DNA of 64,000 nt from Parietaria judaica (Eukaryota > Streptophyta > Magnoliopsida > Rosales > Urticaceae), in contig OX940864.1 in assembly GCA_954871525.1 (NCBI GenBank), forward strand, positions 3,714,001 to 3,778,000. The letters run 5' to 3'. Each line of letters opens with the position of its first letter. Within the stretch, counting starts at the first letter, position 1. Both the position numbers and the translations under genes were made by a program. This document shows positions 27,531-43,178 of the stretch, in pieces. The notes beneath the pieces are model-generated. The model did no database searches and was not told the origin of the DNA. It worked only from the letters and a program-made list of their open reading frames with translations.

Positions 27531-29925
27531 AATAATGATTTTAAGGCTTATACATTGGAATTTGAATATAACAAGAGTTCTCATGCAAAAATATGCAAGG
27601 ATTAAATTGTTGACGAGAAATGCCATAGGAAATGCTATAGCATTACCTATAGCATTTCTTTATTTTACATTGTTTACGACCTAAAATTTCGAACTAATTG
27701 AAAAAATAATGATTTTAGGGCTTATAAATTGGAATTTGAATATGACAAGAGTTCTCATGCAAAAATATGAAAGTATTAAATTGTTGACGAGAAATGCCAT
27801 AGGAAATGCTATAGCATTTCTTTATTTGACATTTTTTACAACCTTAAATTTCGAAACAATTGAAAAAATAATGATATTAGGGCTTATACATTGGAATTTG
27901 AATATAACAAGAGTTCTCATGCCAAAATATGCAAGGATTAAATTGTTGACGAGAAATGCCATAGGAAATGCTATAGCATTTCCTATAGCATTTCTTTATT
28001 TTACATTTTTTACAACCTTAAATTTCAAACCAATTGAAAAAATAATGATTTTAGGGCTTATACATTGGAATTTGAATATAACAAGAGTTCTCATGCAAAA
28101 ATATGCAAGGATTAAATTGTTGACGAGAAATGCCATAGGAAATGCTATAGCATTTCCATTAGCATTTATTTATTTGACATTTTTTACAACCTTAAATTTC
28201 GAACCAATTGAAAAAATAATGATATTTGGGCTTATACATTGGAATTTAAATATAACAAGAGTTCTCATGCCAAAATATGCAAGGATTAAATTGTTGACGA
28301 GAAATGCCATAGGAAATGCTATAGCATTTCCTATAGCATTTCTTTATTTTACATTTTTTACAACCTTAAATTTCGAACCAATTGAAAAATAATGATTTTA
28401 AGGCTTATACATTGGAATTTGAACATAACAAGAGTTCTCATGCAAAAATATGTAAGGATTAAATTGTTGACGAGAAATGCCATAGGAAATGCTATAGCAT
28501 TTTCTATAGCATTTCTTTATTTTACATTGTTTACGACCTAAAATTTCGAACCAATTGAAAAAATAATGATTTTAGGGCTTATACATTGGAATTTGAATAT
28601 AACAAGAGTTCTCATGCAAAAATATGCAAGGATTAAATTGTTGACGAGAAATGCCATAGGAAATGCTATACCATTTCCTATAGCATTTCTTTATTTTACA
28701 TTTTTTACAACCTTAAATTTCGAACCAATTGAAAAAATAATGATTTTAGGGCTTATACATTGGAATTGAATATAACAAGAGTTCTCATGCAAAAATATGC
28801 AAGGATTAAATTGTTAACGAGAAATGCCATAGGAAATGCTATAACATTTCCAATAGCATTTATTTATTTGACATTTTTTACAACCTTAAATTTCGAACCA
28901 AGTGAAAAAATAATGATATTTGGGCCTATACATTGGAATTTGAATATAACAAGAGTTCTCATGCCAAAATATGCAAGGATTAAATTGTTGAGGAGAAATG
29001 CCGAAGGAAATGCTATATCATTTCCTATAGCATTTCTTTATTTTACTTTTTTTACAACCTTAAATTTCGAACCAATTGAAAAATAATGATTTTAAGGCTT
29101 ATACATTGGAATTTGAATATAACAAGAGTTCTCATGCAAAAATATGCAAGGATTAAATTGTTGACGAGAAATGCCATAGGAAATGCTATAGCATTACCTA
29201 TAGCATTTCTTTATTTTACATTGTTTACGACCTAAAATTTCGAACCGATTGAAAAAATAATGATTTTAGGGCTTATAAATTGGAATTTGAAAATAAGAAG
29301 AGTTCTCATGCAAAAATATGAAAGTATTAAATTGTTGACTAGAAATGCCATAGGAAATGCTATAGCATTTCTTTATTTGACATTTTTTTCAACCTTAAAT
29401 TTCGAAACAATTGAAAAAATAATGATATTAGGGCTTATACATTGGAATTTGAATATAACAAGAGTTCTCATGCCAAAATATGCAAGGATTAAATTGTTGA
29501 CGAGAAATGCCATAGGAAATGCTATAGCATTTCCTATAGCATTTCTTTATTTTACATTTTTTACAACCTTAAATTTCAAACCAATTGAAAAATAATGATT
29601 TTAGGGCTTATACATTGGAATTTGAATATAACAAGAGTTCTCATGCAAAAATATGCAAGGATTAAATTGTTGACGAGAAATGCCATAGGAAATGCTATAG
29701 CATTTCCATTAGCATTTATTTATTTGACATTTTTTACAACCTTAAATTTCGAACCAATTGAAAAAATAATGATATTTGGACTTATACATTGGAATTTTAA
29801 TATAACAAGAGTTCTCATGCCAAAATATGCAAGGATTAAATTGTTGACGAGAAATGCTATAGCATTTCCTATAGCATTTCTTTATTTTACATTTTTTACA
29901 ACCTTAAATTTCGAACCATTTGGAA
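27531..29925 (+). repeat. 2395-bp tandem duplication, left copy
   Basis: Corresponding monomers lie exactly 2395 bases apart in this block and the next: 27709 with 30104, 28566 with 30961, 29260 with 31655, 29595 with 31990. The two copies differ at very few sites, for example GCCGAAGG near 29000 against GCCAAAGG near 31396. Both contain a monomer lacking GCCATAGGAAAT (near 29850 and 32245) and both end with the rare AACCATTTGGAAAATAATG junction. Confidence 0.88.
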
Positions 29926-32320
29926 AATAATGATTTTAAGGCTTATACATTGGAATTTGAATATAACAAGAGTTCTCATGCAAAAATATGCAAGGATTAA
30001 ATTGTTGACGAGAAATGCCATAGGAAATGCTATAGCATTACCTATAGCATTTCTTTATTTTACATTGTTTACGACCTAAAATTTCGAACTAATTGAAAAA
30101 ATAATGATTTTAGGGCTTATAAATTGGAATTTGAATATAACAAGAGTTCTCATGCAAAAATATGAAAGTATAAAATTGTTGACGAGAAATGCCATAGGAA
30201 ATGCTATAGCATTTCTTTATTTGACATTTTTTACAACCTTAAATTTCGAAACAATTGAAAAAATAATGATATTAGGGCTTATACATTGGAATTTGAATAT
30301 AACAAGAGTTCTCATGCCAAAATATGCAAGGATTAAATTGTTGACGAGAAATGCCATAGGAAATGCTATAGCATTTCCTATAGCATTTCTTTATTTTACA
30401 TTTTTTACAACCTTAAATTTCAAACCAATTGAAAAAATAATGATTTTAGGGCTTATACATTGGAATTTGAATATAACAAGAGTTCTCATGCAAAAATATG
30501 CAAGGATTAAATTGTTGACGAGAAATGCCATAGGAAATGCTATAGCATTTCCATTAGCATTTATTTATTTGACATTTTTTACAACCTTAAATTTCGAACC
30601 AATTGAAAAAATAATGATATTTGGGCTTATACATTGGAATTTAAATATAACAAGAGTTCTCATGCCAAAATATGCAAGGATTAAATTGTTGACGAGAAAT
30701 GCCATAGGAAATGCTATAGCATTTCCTATAGCATTTATTTATTTTACATTTTTTACAACCTTAAATTTCGAACCAATTGAAAAATAATGATTTTAAGGCT
30801 TATACATTGGAATTTGAACATAACAAGAGTTCTCATGCAAAAATATGTAAGGATTAAATTGTTGACGAGAAATGCCATAGGAAATGCTATAGCATTTTCT
30901 ATAGCATTTCTTTATTTTACATTGTTTACGACCTAAAATTTCGAACCAATTGAAAAAATAATGATTTTAGGGCTTATACATTGGAATTTGAATATAACAA
31001 GAGTTCTCATGCAAAAATATGCAAGGATTAAATTGTTGACGAGAAATGCCATAGGAAATGCTATACCATTTCCTATAGCATTTCTTTATTTTACATTTTT
31101 TACAACCTTAAATTTCGAACCAATTGAAAAAATAATGATTTTAGGGCTTATACATTGGAATTGAATATAACAAGAGTTCTCATGCAAAAATATGCAAGGA
31201 TTAAATTGTTAACGAGAAATGCCATAGGAAATGCTATAACATTTCCAATAGCATTTATTTATTTGACATTTTTTACAACCTTAAATTTCGAACCAAGTGA
31301 AAAAATAATGATATTTGGGCCTATACATTGGAATTTGAATATAACAAGAGTTCTCATGCCAAAATATGCAAGGATTAAATTGTTGAGGAGAAATGCCAAA
31401 GGAAATGCTATATCATTTCCTATAGCATTTCTTTATTTTACTTTTTTTACAACCTTAAATTTCGAACCAATTGAAAAATAATGATTTTAAGGCTTATACA
31501 TTGGAATTTGAATATAACAAGAGTTCTCATGCAAAAATATGCAAGGATTAAATTGTTGACGAGAAATGCCATAGGAAATGCTATAGCATTACCTATAGCA
31601 TTTCTTTATTTTACATTGTTTACGACCTAAAATTTCGAACCGATTGAAAAAATAATGATTTTAGGGCTTATAAATTGGAATTTGAAAATAAGAAGAGTTC
31701 TCATGCAAAAATATGAAAGTATTAAATTGTTGACTAGAAATGCCATAGGAAATGCTATAGCATTTCTTTATTTGACATTTTTTTCAACCTTAAATTTCGA
31801 AACAATTGAAAAAATAATGATATTAGGGCTTATACATTGGAATTTGAATATAACAAGAGTTCTCATGCCAAAATATGCAAGGATTAAATTGTTGACGAGA
31901 AATGCCATAGGAAATGCTATAGCATTTCCTATAGCATTTCTTTATTTTACATTTTTTACAACCTTAAATTTCAAACCAATTGAAAAATAATGATTTTAGG
32001 GCTTATACATTGGAATTTGAATATAACAAGAGTTCTCATGCAAAAATATGCAAGGATTAAATTGTTGACGAGAAATGCCATAGGAAATGCTATAGCATTT
32101 CCATTAGCATTTATTTATTTGACATTTTTTACAACCTTAAATTTCGAACCAATTGAAAAAATAATGATATTTGGACTTATACATTGGAATTTTAATATAA
32201 CAAGAGTTCTCATGCCAAAATATGCAAGGATTAAATTGTTGACGAGAAATGCTATAGCATTTCCTATAGCATTTCTTTATTTTACATTTTTTACAACCTT
32301 AAATTTCGAACCATTTGGAA
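29926..32320 (+). repeat. 2395-bp tandem duplication, right copy
   Basis: Near-identical to the preceding 2395 bp, with the same order of length variants. The right end coincides with the first monomer of the GCTAGTGCATTTC type near 32427, which marks the start of the second array domain. Confidence 0.88.
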
Positions 32321-35300
32321 AATAATGATTTTAAGGCTTATACATTGGAATTTGAATATAACAAGAGTTCTCATGCAAAAATATGCAAGGATTAAATTGT
32401 TGACGAGAAATGCCATAGGAAATGCTAGTGCATTTCTTTATTTGACATTTTTTACAACCTTAAATTTCGAACCAATTGGAAAAATAATGATATTAGGGCC
32501 TATACATTGGAATTTGAATATAACAAGAGTTCTCATGCCAAAATATGCAAGGATTAAATTGTTGACGAGAAATGCCATAGGAAATGATATAGCATTTCCT
32601 ATAGCATTTCTTTATTTTACATTTTTTACAACCTTAAATTTCAAACCAATTGAAAAACTAATGATTTTAAGGCTTATACATTGGAATTTGAATATAACAA
32701 GAGTTCTCATGCAAAAATATGCAAGGATTAAATTGTTGACGAGAAATTCTATAGGAAATGCTATAGCATTTCCAATAGCATTTATTTATTTGACATTTTT
32801 TACAACCTTAAATTTCGAACCAATTGAAAAAATAATGATATTTGCACTTATACATTGGAATTTTAATATAACAAGAGTTCTCATGCCAAAATATGCAAGG
32901 ATTAAATTGTTGACGAGAAATGCCATAGGAAATGCTATAGCATTTCCTATAGCATTTCTTTATTTTACATTTTTTACAACCTTAAATTTCGAACCATTTG
33001 GAAAATAATGATTTTAAGGCTTATACATTGGAATTTGAATATAACTAGAGTTCTCATGCAAAAATATGCAAGGATTAAATTGTTGACGAGAAATGCCATA
33101 GGAAATGCTATTTCCTATAGCATTTCTTTATTTTACATTGTTTACGACCTAAAATTTCGAACCAATTGAAAAAATAATTATTTTAGGGCTTATACATTGG
33201 AATTTGAATATAACAAGAGTTCTCATGCAAAAATATGCAAGGATTAAATTGTTGACGAGAAATGCCATAGGAAATGCTAGTGCATTTCTTTATTTGACAT
33301 TTTTTACAACCTTAAATTTCAAACCAATTGAAAAACTAATGATTTTAAGGCTTATACATTGGAATTTGAATATAACAAGAGTTCTCATGCAAAAATATGC
33401 AAGGATTAAATTGTTGACGAGAAATTCTATAGGAAATGCTATAGCATTTCCAATAGCATTTATTTATTTGACATTTTTTACAACCTTAAATTTCGAACCA
33501 ATTGAAAAAATAATGATATTTGCACTTATACATTGGAATTTTAATATAACAAGAGTTCTCATGCAAAAATATGCAAGGATTAAATTGTTGACGAGAAATG
33601 CCATAGGAAATGCTATAGCATTTCCTATAGCATTTCTTTATTTTACATTGTTTACGACCTAAAATTTCGAACCAATTGAAAAAATAATGATTTTAGGGCT
33701 TATACATTGGAATTTGAATATAACAAGAGTTCTCATGAAAAAAAATATGCAAGGATTAAATTGTTGACGAGAAATGCCATACGAAATGCTATAGCATTTC
33801 CAATAGCATTTATTTATTTGACATTTTTTACAACCTTAAATTTCGAACCAATTGAAAAAATAATGATATTAGGGCTTATACATTGGAATTTGAATATAAC
33901 AAGAGTTCTCCTGCCAAAATATGCAAGTATTAAATTGTTGACGAGAAATGCCATAGGAAATGCTATAGCATTTCCTATAGCATTTCTTTATTTTACATTG
34001 TTTACGACCTAAAATTTCGAACCAATGGAAAAAATAATGATTTTAGGGCTTATACATTGGAATTTGAATATAACAAGAGTTCTCATGAAAAAAAATATGA
34101 AAGGATTAAATTGTTGACGAGAAATGCCATACGGAATGCTATAGCATTTCCAATAGCATTTATTTATTTGACATTTTTTACAACCTTAAATTTCGAACCA
34201 ATTGAAAAAATAATGATATTTGGGCTTATACATTGGAATTTGAATATAACAAGAGTTCTCATGCAAAAATACGCAAGGATTAAATTGTTGACGAGAAATG
34301 CCATAGGAAATGCTATTTCCTATAGCATTTCTTTATTTTACATTGTTTACGACCTAAAATTTTGAACCAATTGAAAAAATAATTATTTTAGGGCTTATAC
34401 ATTGGAATTTGAAGAAAACAAGAGTTCTTATGCAAAAATATGCAAGGATTAAATTGTTGACGAGAAATGCCATAGGAAATGCTAGTGCATTTCTTTATTT
34501 GACATTTTTTACAACCTTAAATTTCGAACCAATTGAAAAAATAATGATATTAGGGCTTATACATTGGAATTCTAATATAACAAGAGTTCTCATGCAAAAA
34601 TATGCAAGGATTAAATTGTTGACGAGAAATGCCATAGGAAATGCTATAGCATTTCCTATAGCATTTCTTTATTTTACATTGTTTACGACCTAAAATTTCG
34701 AACCAATTGAAAAAATAATGATTTTAGGGCTTATACATTGGAATTTGAATATAACAAGAGTTCTCATGAAAAAAAATATGCAAGGATTAAATTGTTGACG
34801 AGAAATGCCATACGAAATGCTATAGCATTTCCAATAGCATTTATTTATTTGACATTTTTTACAACCTTAAATTTCGAACCAATAGAAAAAATAATTATAT
34901 TAGGGCTTATACATTGGAATTTGAATATAACAAGAGTTCTCATGCCAAAATATGCAAGGATTAAATTGTTGACGGGAAATGCCATAGGAAATGCTATAGC
35001 ATTTCCTATAGCATTTCTTTATTTTACATTTTTTACAACCTTAAATTTCGAACCAATTGAAAAAATAATGATTTTAGGGCTTATACATTGGAATTTGAAT
35101 ATAACAAGAGTTCTCATGCAAAAATATGCAAGGATTAAATTGTTGACGAGAAATGCCATAGGAAATTCTATAGCATTTCCAATAGCATTTATTTATTTGA
35201 CATTTTTTACAACCTTAAATTTCGAACCAATTGAAAAAATAATGATATTTGGGCTTATACATTGGAATTTGAATATAACAAGAGTTCTCATGCCAAAATA

Positions 35301-37647
35301 TGCAAGGATTAAATTGTTGACGAGAAATGCCATAGGAAATGCTATAGCATTTCCTATAGCATTTCTTTATTTTACATTTTTTACAACCTTAAATTTCGAA
35401 CCAATTGAAAAAAATAATGATTTTAGGGCTTATACATTGGAATTTGAATATAACAAGAGTTCTCATGCAAAAATATGCAAGGATTAAATTGTTGACGAGA
35501 AATGCCATAGGAAATGCTATAGCATTTCCAATAGCATTTATTTATTTGACATTTTTTACAACCTTAAATTTTGAACCAATTGAAAAAATAATGATATTTG
35601 GGCTTATACATTGGAATTTGAATATAACAAGAGTTCTCATGCCAAAATATGCAAGGATTAAATTGTTGACGAGAAATGCCATAGGAAATGTTATAGCATT
35701 TCCTATAGCATTTCTTTATTTTACATTTTTTACAACCTTAAATTTCGAACCAATTGAAAAAATAATGATTTTAGGGCTTATACATTGGAATTTTAATATA
35801 ACAAGAGTTCTCATGCAAAAATATTCAAGGATTAAATTGTTGACGAGAAATGCCATAGGAAATGCTATAGCATTTCCAATAGCATTTATTTATTTGACAT
35901 TTTTTACAACCTTAAATTTCGAACCAATTGAAAAAATAATGATATTTGGGCTTATACATTGGAATTTGAATATAACAAGAGTTCTCATGCCAAAATATGC
36001 AAAGATTATATTGTTGACGAGAAATGCCATAGGAAATGCTATAGCATTTCTTATAGCATTTCTTTATTTGACATTTTTTACAACCTTAAATTTCGAACCA
36101 ATTGAAAAAATAATGATATTAGGGCTTATACATTGGAATTTGAATATAACAAGAGTTCTCATGCCAAAATATGCAAGGATTAAATTGTTGACGAGAAATG
36201 CCATAGGAAATGCTATAGCATTTCCTATAACATTTCTTTATTTTACATTTTTTACAACCTTAAATTTCGAACCAATTGAAAAAATAATGATTCTAGGGCT
36301 TATACATTGGAATTTGAATATAACAAGAGTTCTCATGCAAAAATATGCAAGGATTAAATTGTTGACGAGAAATGCCATAGGAAATGCTATAGCATTTCCT
36401 ATAGCATTTCTTTATTTTACATTGTTTACGACCTAAAATTTTGAACCAATTGAAAAAATAATGATTTTAGGGCTTATACATTGGAATTTGAATATAACAA
36501 GAGTTCTCATGCAAAAATATGCAAGGATTAAATTGTTGACGAGAAATGCCATAGGAAATGCTATAGCATTTCCAATAGCATTTATTTATTTGACATTTTT
36601 TACAACCTTAAATTTCGAACCAATTGAAAAAATAATGATATTTGGGCTTATACATTGGAATTTGAATATAACAAGAGTTCTCATGCCAAAATATGCAAGG
36701 ATTAAATTGTTGAGGAGAAATGCCAAAGGAAATGCTATATCATTTCCTATAGCATTTCTTTATTTTACTTTTTTTACAACCTTAAATTTCGAACCAATTG
36801 AAAAATAATGATTTTAAGGCTTATACATTGGAATTTGAATATAACAAGAGTTCTCATGCAAAAATATGCAAGGATTAAATTGTTGACGAGAAATGCCATA
36901 GGAAATGCTATAGCATTACCTATAGCATTTCTTTATTTTACATTGTTTACGACCTAAAATTTCGAACCGATTGAAAAAATAATGATTTTAGGGCTTATAA
37001 ATTGGAATTTGAATATAACAAGAGTTCTCATGCAAAAATATGAAAGTATTAAATTGTTGACGAGAAATGCCATAGGAAATGCTATAGCATTTCTTTATTT
37101 GACATTTTTTACAACCTTAAATTTCGAAACAATTGAAAAAATAATGATATTAGGGCTTATACATTGGAATTTGAATATAACAAGAGTTCTCATGCCAAAA
37201 TATGCAAGGATTAAATTGTTGACGAGAAATGCCATAGGAAATGCTATAGCATTTCCTATAGCATTTCTTTATTTTACATTTTTTACAACCTTAAATTTCA
37301 AACCAATTGAAAAATAATGATTTTAGGGATTATACATTGGAATTTGAATATAACAAGAGTTCTCATGCAAAAATATGCAAGGATTAAATTGTTGACGAGA
37401 AATGCCATAGGAAATGCTATAGCATTTCCATTAGCATTTATTTATTTGACATTTTTTACAACCTTAAATTTCGAACCAATTGAAAAAATAATGATATTTG
37501 GAGTTATACATTAGAATTTTAATATAACAAGTGTTCTCATGCCAAAATATGCAAGGATTAAATTGTTGACGAGAAATGCTATAGCATTTCCTATAGCATT
37601 TCTTTATTTTACATTTTTTACAACCTTAAATTTCGAACCATTTGGAA
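32321..37647 (+). repeat. Domain 2, first HOR copy (about 5.3 kb)
   Basis: Units at 31655, 32325, 33204, 34057 and 34409 correspond to 36982, 37652, 38530, 39383 and 39735, an offset of 5327 that becomes 5326 after a one-base deletion near 38215 (CATGCCAAATATGC). This block introduces two features not seen earlier: GCTAGTGCATTTC monomers, and monomers with a two-base insertion (CATGAAAAAAAATATG, first near 33736). The tail (about 34700-37647) does not stay collinear with the next copy. Confidence 0.72.
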
Positions 37648-38529
37648 AATAATGATTTTAAGGCTTATACATTGGAATTTGAATATAACAAGAGTTCTCA
37701 TGCAAAAATATGCAAGGATTAAATTGTTGACGAGAAATGCCATAGGAAATGCTAGTGCATTTCTTTATTTGACATTTTTTACAACCTTAAATTTCGAACC
37801 AATTGAAAAAATAATGATATTAGGGCTTATACATTGGAATTTGAATATAACAAGAGTTCTCATGCCAAAATATGCAAGGATTAAATTGTTGACGAGAAAT
37901 GCCATAGGAAATGATATAGCATTTCCTATAGCATTTCTTTATTTTACATTTTTTACAACCTTAAATTTCAAACCAATTGAAAAAATAATGATTTTAAGGC
38001 TTATACATTGGAATTTGAATATAACAAGAGTTCTCATGCAAAAATATGCAAGGATTAAATTGTTGACGAGAAATTCCATAGGAAATGCTATAGCATTTCC
38101 AATAGCATTTATTTATTTGACATTTTTTACAACCTTAAATTTCGAACCAATTGAAAAAATAATGATATTTGCACTTATACATTGGAATTTTAATATAACA
38201 AGAGTTCTCATGCCAAATATGCAAGGATTAAATTGTTGACGAGAAATGCCATAGGAAATGCTATAGCATTTCCTATAGCATTTCTTTATTATACATTTTT
38301 TACAACCTTAAATTTCGAACCATTTGGAAAATAATGATTTTAAGGCTTATACATTGGAATTTGAATATAACTAGAGTTCTCATGCAAAAATATGCAAGGA
38401 TTAAATTGTTGACGAGAAATGCCATAGGAAATGCTATTTCCTATAGCATTTCTTTATTTTACATTGTTTACGACCTAAAATTTCGAACCAATTGAAAAAA
38501 TAATTATTTTAGGGCTTATACATTGGAAT

Positions 38530-41500
38530 TTGAATATAACAAGAGTTCTCATGCAAAAATATGCAAGGATTAAATTGTTGACGAGAAATGCCATAGGAAA
38601 TGCTAGTGCATTTCTTTATTTGACATTTTTTACAACCTTAAATTTCGAACCAATTGAAAAAATAATGATATTAGGGCTTATACATTGGAATTTGAATATA
38701 ACAAGAGTTCTCATGCCAAAATATGCAAGGATTAAATTGTTGACGAGAAATGCCATAGGAAATGCTATAGCATTTCCTTTAGCATTTCTTTATTTTACAT
38801 TTTTTACAACCTTAAATTTCGAACCAATTGAAAAAATAATGATTTTAGGGCTTATACATTGGAATTTGAATATAACAAGAGTTCTCATGCAAAAATATGC
38901 AAGGATTAAATTGTTGACGAGAAATGCCATAGGAAATGCTATAGCATTTCCTATAGCATTTCTTTATTTTACATTGTTTACGACCTAAAATTTCGAACCA
39001 ATTGAAAAAATAATGATTTTAGGGCTTATACATTGGAATTTTAATATAACAAGAGTTCTCATGAAAAAAAATATGCAAGGATTAAATTGTTGACGAGAAA
39101 TGCCATACGAAATGCTATAGCATTTCCAATAGCATTTATTTATTTGACATTTTTTACAACCTTAAATTTCGAACCAAGTGAAAAAATAATGATATTAGGG
39201 CTTATACATTGGAATTTGAATATAACAAGAGTTCTCATGCCAAAATATGCAAGGATTAAATTGTTGACGAGAAATGCCATAGGAAATGCTATAGCATTTC
39301 CTATAGCATTTCTTTATTTTACATTGTTTACGACCTAAAATTTCGAACAAATTGAAAAAATAATGATTTTAGGGCTTATACATTGGAATTTGAATATAAC
39401 AAGAGTTCTCATGAAAAAAAATATGAAAGGATTAAATTGTTGACGAGAAATGCCATACGAAATGCTATAGCATTTCCAATAGCATTTATTTATTTGACAT
39501 TTTTTACAACCTTAAATTTCGAACCAATTGAAAAAATAATGATATTTGGGCTTATACATTGGAATTTGAATATAACAAGAGTTCTCATGCAAAAATATGC
39601 AAGGATTAAATTGTTGACGAGAAATGCCATAGGAAATGCTATTTCCTATAGCATTTCTTTATTTTACATTGTTTACGACCTAAAATTTCGAACCAATTGA
39701 AAAAATAATTATTTTAGGGCTTATACATTGGAATTTGAAGAAAACAAGAGTTCTCATGCAAAAATATGCAAGGATTAAATTGTTGACGAGAAATGCCATA
39801 GGAAATGCTAGTGCATTTCTTTATTTGACATTTTTTACAACCTTATATTTCGAACCAATTGAAAAAATAATGATATTAGGGCTTATACATTGGAATTTGA
39901 ATATAACAAGAGTTCTCATGCAAAAATATGCAAGGATTAAATTGTTGACGAGAAATGCCATAGGAAATGCTATAGCATTTCCTATAGCATTTCTTTATTT
40001 TACATTTTTTACAACCTTAAATTTCGAACCAATTGAAAAAATAATGATTTTAGGGCTTATACATTGGAATTTGAATATAACAAGAGTTCTCATGCAAAAA
40101 TATGCAAGGATTAAATTGTTGACGAGAAATGCCATAGGAAATGCTATAGCATTTCCTATAGCATTTCTTTATTTTACATTGTTTACGACCTAAAATTTCG
40201 AACCAATTGAAAAAATAATGATTTTAGGGCTTATACATTGGAATTTGAATATAACAAGAGTTCTCATGAAAAACAATATGCAAGGATTAAATTGTTGACG
40301 AGAAATGCCATACGAAATGCTATAGCATTTCCAATAGCATTTATTTATTTGACATTTTTTACAACCTTAAATTTCGAACCAATAGAAAAAATAATTATAT
40401 TAGGGCTTATACATTGGAATTTGAATATAACAAGAGTTCTCATGCCAAAATATGCAAGGATTAAATTGTTGACGAGAAATGCCATAGGAAATGCTATAGC
40501 ATTTCCTATAGCATTTCTTTATTTTACATTTTTTACAACCTTAAATTTCGAACTAATTGAAAAAAATAATGATTTTAGGGCTTATACATTGGAATTTGAA
40601 TATAACAAGAGTTCTCATGCAAAAATATGCAAGGATTAAATTGTTGACGAGAAATGCCATAGGAAATGCTATAGCATTTCCAATAGCATTTATTTATTTG
40701 ACATTTTTTATAACCTTAAATTTCGAACCAATTGAAAAAATAATGATATTTGGGCTTATACATTGGAATTTGAATATAACAAGAGTTCTCATGCCAAAAT
40801 ATGCAAGGATTAAATTGTTGACGAGAAATGCCATAGTAGCATTTCCTATAGCATTTCTTTATTTTACATTTTTTACAACCTTAAATTTCGAACCAATTGA
40901 AAAAAATAATGATTTTAGGGCTTATACATTGGAATTTTAATATAACAAGAGTTCTCATGCAAAAATATGCAAGGATTAAATTGTTGACGAGAAATGCCAT
41001 AGGAAATGCTATAGCATTTCCAATAGCATTTATTTATTTGACATTTTTTACAACCTTAAATTTCGAACCAATTGAAAAAATAATGATATTTGGGCTTATA
41101 CATTGGAATTTGAATATAAAAAGAGTTCTCATGCAAAAATATGCAAGGATTAAATTGTTGACGAAAAATGCCATAGGAAATGCTATTTCCTATAGCATTT
41201 CTTTATTTTACATTGTTTACGACCTAAAATTTCGAACCAATTGAAAAAATAATTATTTTAGGGCTTATACATTGGAATTTGAAGAAAACAAGAGTTCTCA
41301 TGCAAAAATATGCAAGGATTAAATTGTTGACGAGAAATGCCATAGGAAATGCTAGTGCATTTCTTTATTTGACATTTTTTACAACCTTAAATTTCGAACC
41401 AATTGAAAAAATAATGATATTAGGGCTTATACATTGGAATTTGAATATAACAAGAGTTCTCATGCCAAAATATGCAAGGATTAAATTGTTGACGAGAAAT

Positions 41501-43178
41501 GCCATAGGAAATGCTATAGCATTTCCTATAGCATTTCTTTATTTTACATTTTTTACAACCTTAAATTTCGAACCAATTGAAAAAATAATGATTTTAGGGC
41601 TTATACATTGGAATTTGAATATAACAAGAGTTCTCATGCAAAAATATGCAAGGATTAAATTGTTGACGAGAAATGCCATAGGAAATGCTATAGCATTTCC
41701 TATAGCATTTCTTTATTTTACATTGTTTACGACCTAAAACTTCGAACCAATTGAAAAAATAATGATTTTAGGGCTTATACATTGGAATTTGAATATAACA
41801 AGAGTTCTCATGAAAAAAAATATGCAAGGATTAAATTGTTGACGAGAAATGCCATACGAAATGCTATAGCATTTCCAATAGCATTTATTTATTTGACATT
41901 TTTTACAACCTTAAATTTCGAACCAATAGAAAAAATAATTATATTAGGGCTTATACATTGGAATTTGAATATAACAAGAGTTCTCATGCCAAAATATGCA
42001 AGGATTAAATTGTTGACGAGAAATGCCATAGGAAATGCTATAGCATTTCCAATAGCATTTATTTATTTGACATTTTTTACAACCTTAAATTTCGAACCAA
42101 TTGAAAAAATAATGATATTTGGGCTTATACATTGGAATTTGAATATAACAAGAGTTCTCATGCCAAAATATGCAAGGATTAAATTGTTGACGAGAAATGC
42201 CATAGGAAATGCTATAGCATTTCCTATAGCATTTCTTTATTTTACATTTTTTACAACCTTAAATTTCGAACCAATTGAAAAAAATAATGATTTTAGGGCT
42301 TATACATTGGAATTTGAATATAACAAGAGTTCTCATGCAAAAATATGCAAGGATTAAATTGTTGACGAGAAATGCCATAGGAAATGCTATAGCATTTCCA
42401 ATAGCATTTATTTATTTGACATTTTTTACAACCTTAAATTTCAAACCAATTGAAAAAATAATGATATTTGGGCTTATACATTGGAATTTGAATATAACAA
42501 GAGTTCTCATGCCAAAATATGCAAGGATTAAATTGTTGACGAGAAATGCCATAGGAAATGTTATAGCATTTCCTATAGCATTTCTTTATTTTACATTTTT
42601 TACAACCTTAAATTTCGAACCAATTGAAAAAATAATGATTTTAGGGCTTATACATTGGAATTTTAATATAACAAGAGTTCTCATGCAAAAATATACAAGG
42701 ATTAAATTGTTGACGAGAAATGCCATAGGAAATGCTATAGCATTTCCAATAGCATTTATTTATTTGACATTTTTTACAACCTTAAATTTCAAACCAATTG
42801 AAAAAATAATGATATTTGGGCTTATACATTGGAATTTGAATATAACAAGAGTTCTCATGCCAAAATATGCAAGGATTAAATTGTTGACGAGAAATGCCAT
42901 AGGAAATGCTATAGCATTTCCAATAGCATTTATTTATTTGACATTTTTTACAACCTTAAATTTCGAACCAATAGAAAAAATAATGATATTTGGGCTTATA
43001 CATTGGAATTTGAATATAACAAGAGTTCTCATGCAAAAATATGCAAGGATTAAATTGTTGACGAGAAATGCCATAGGAAATGCTATTTCCTATAGCATTT
43101 CTTTATTTTACATTGTTTACGACCTAAAATTTCGAACCAATTGAAAAAATAATTATTTTAGGGCTTATACATTGGAAT
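38530..43178 (+). repeat. 4649-bp HOR, left copy
   Basis: Units at 38530, 39735, 40238, 41279, 41782 and 42275 reappear at 43179, 44384, 44887, 45928, 46431 and 46924, all 4649 bases later. The copy includes the rare 165-bp monomer (CCATAGTAGC at 40831) with a nine-base deletion inside the palindrome. Confidence 0.9.
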
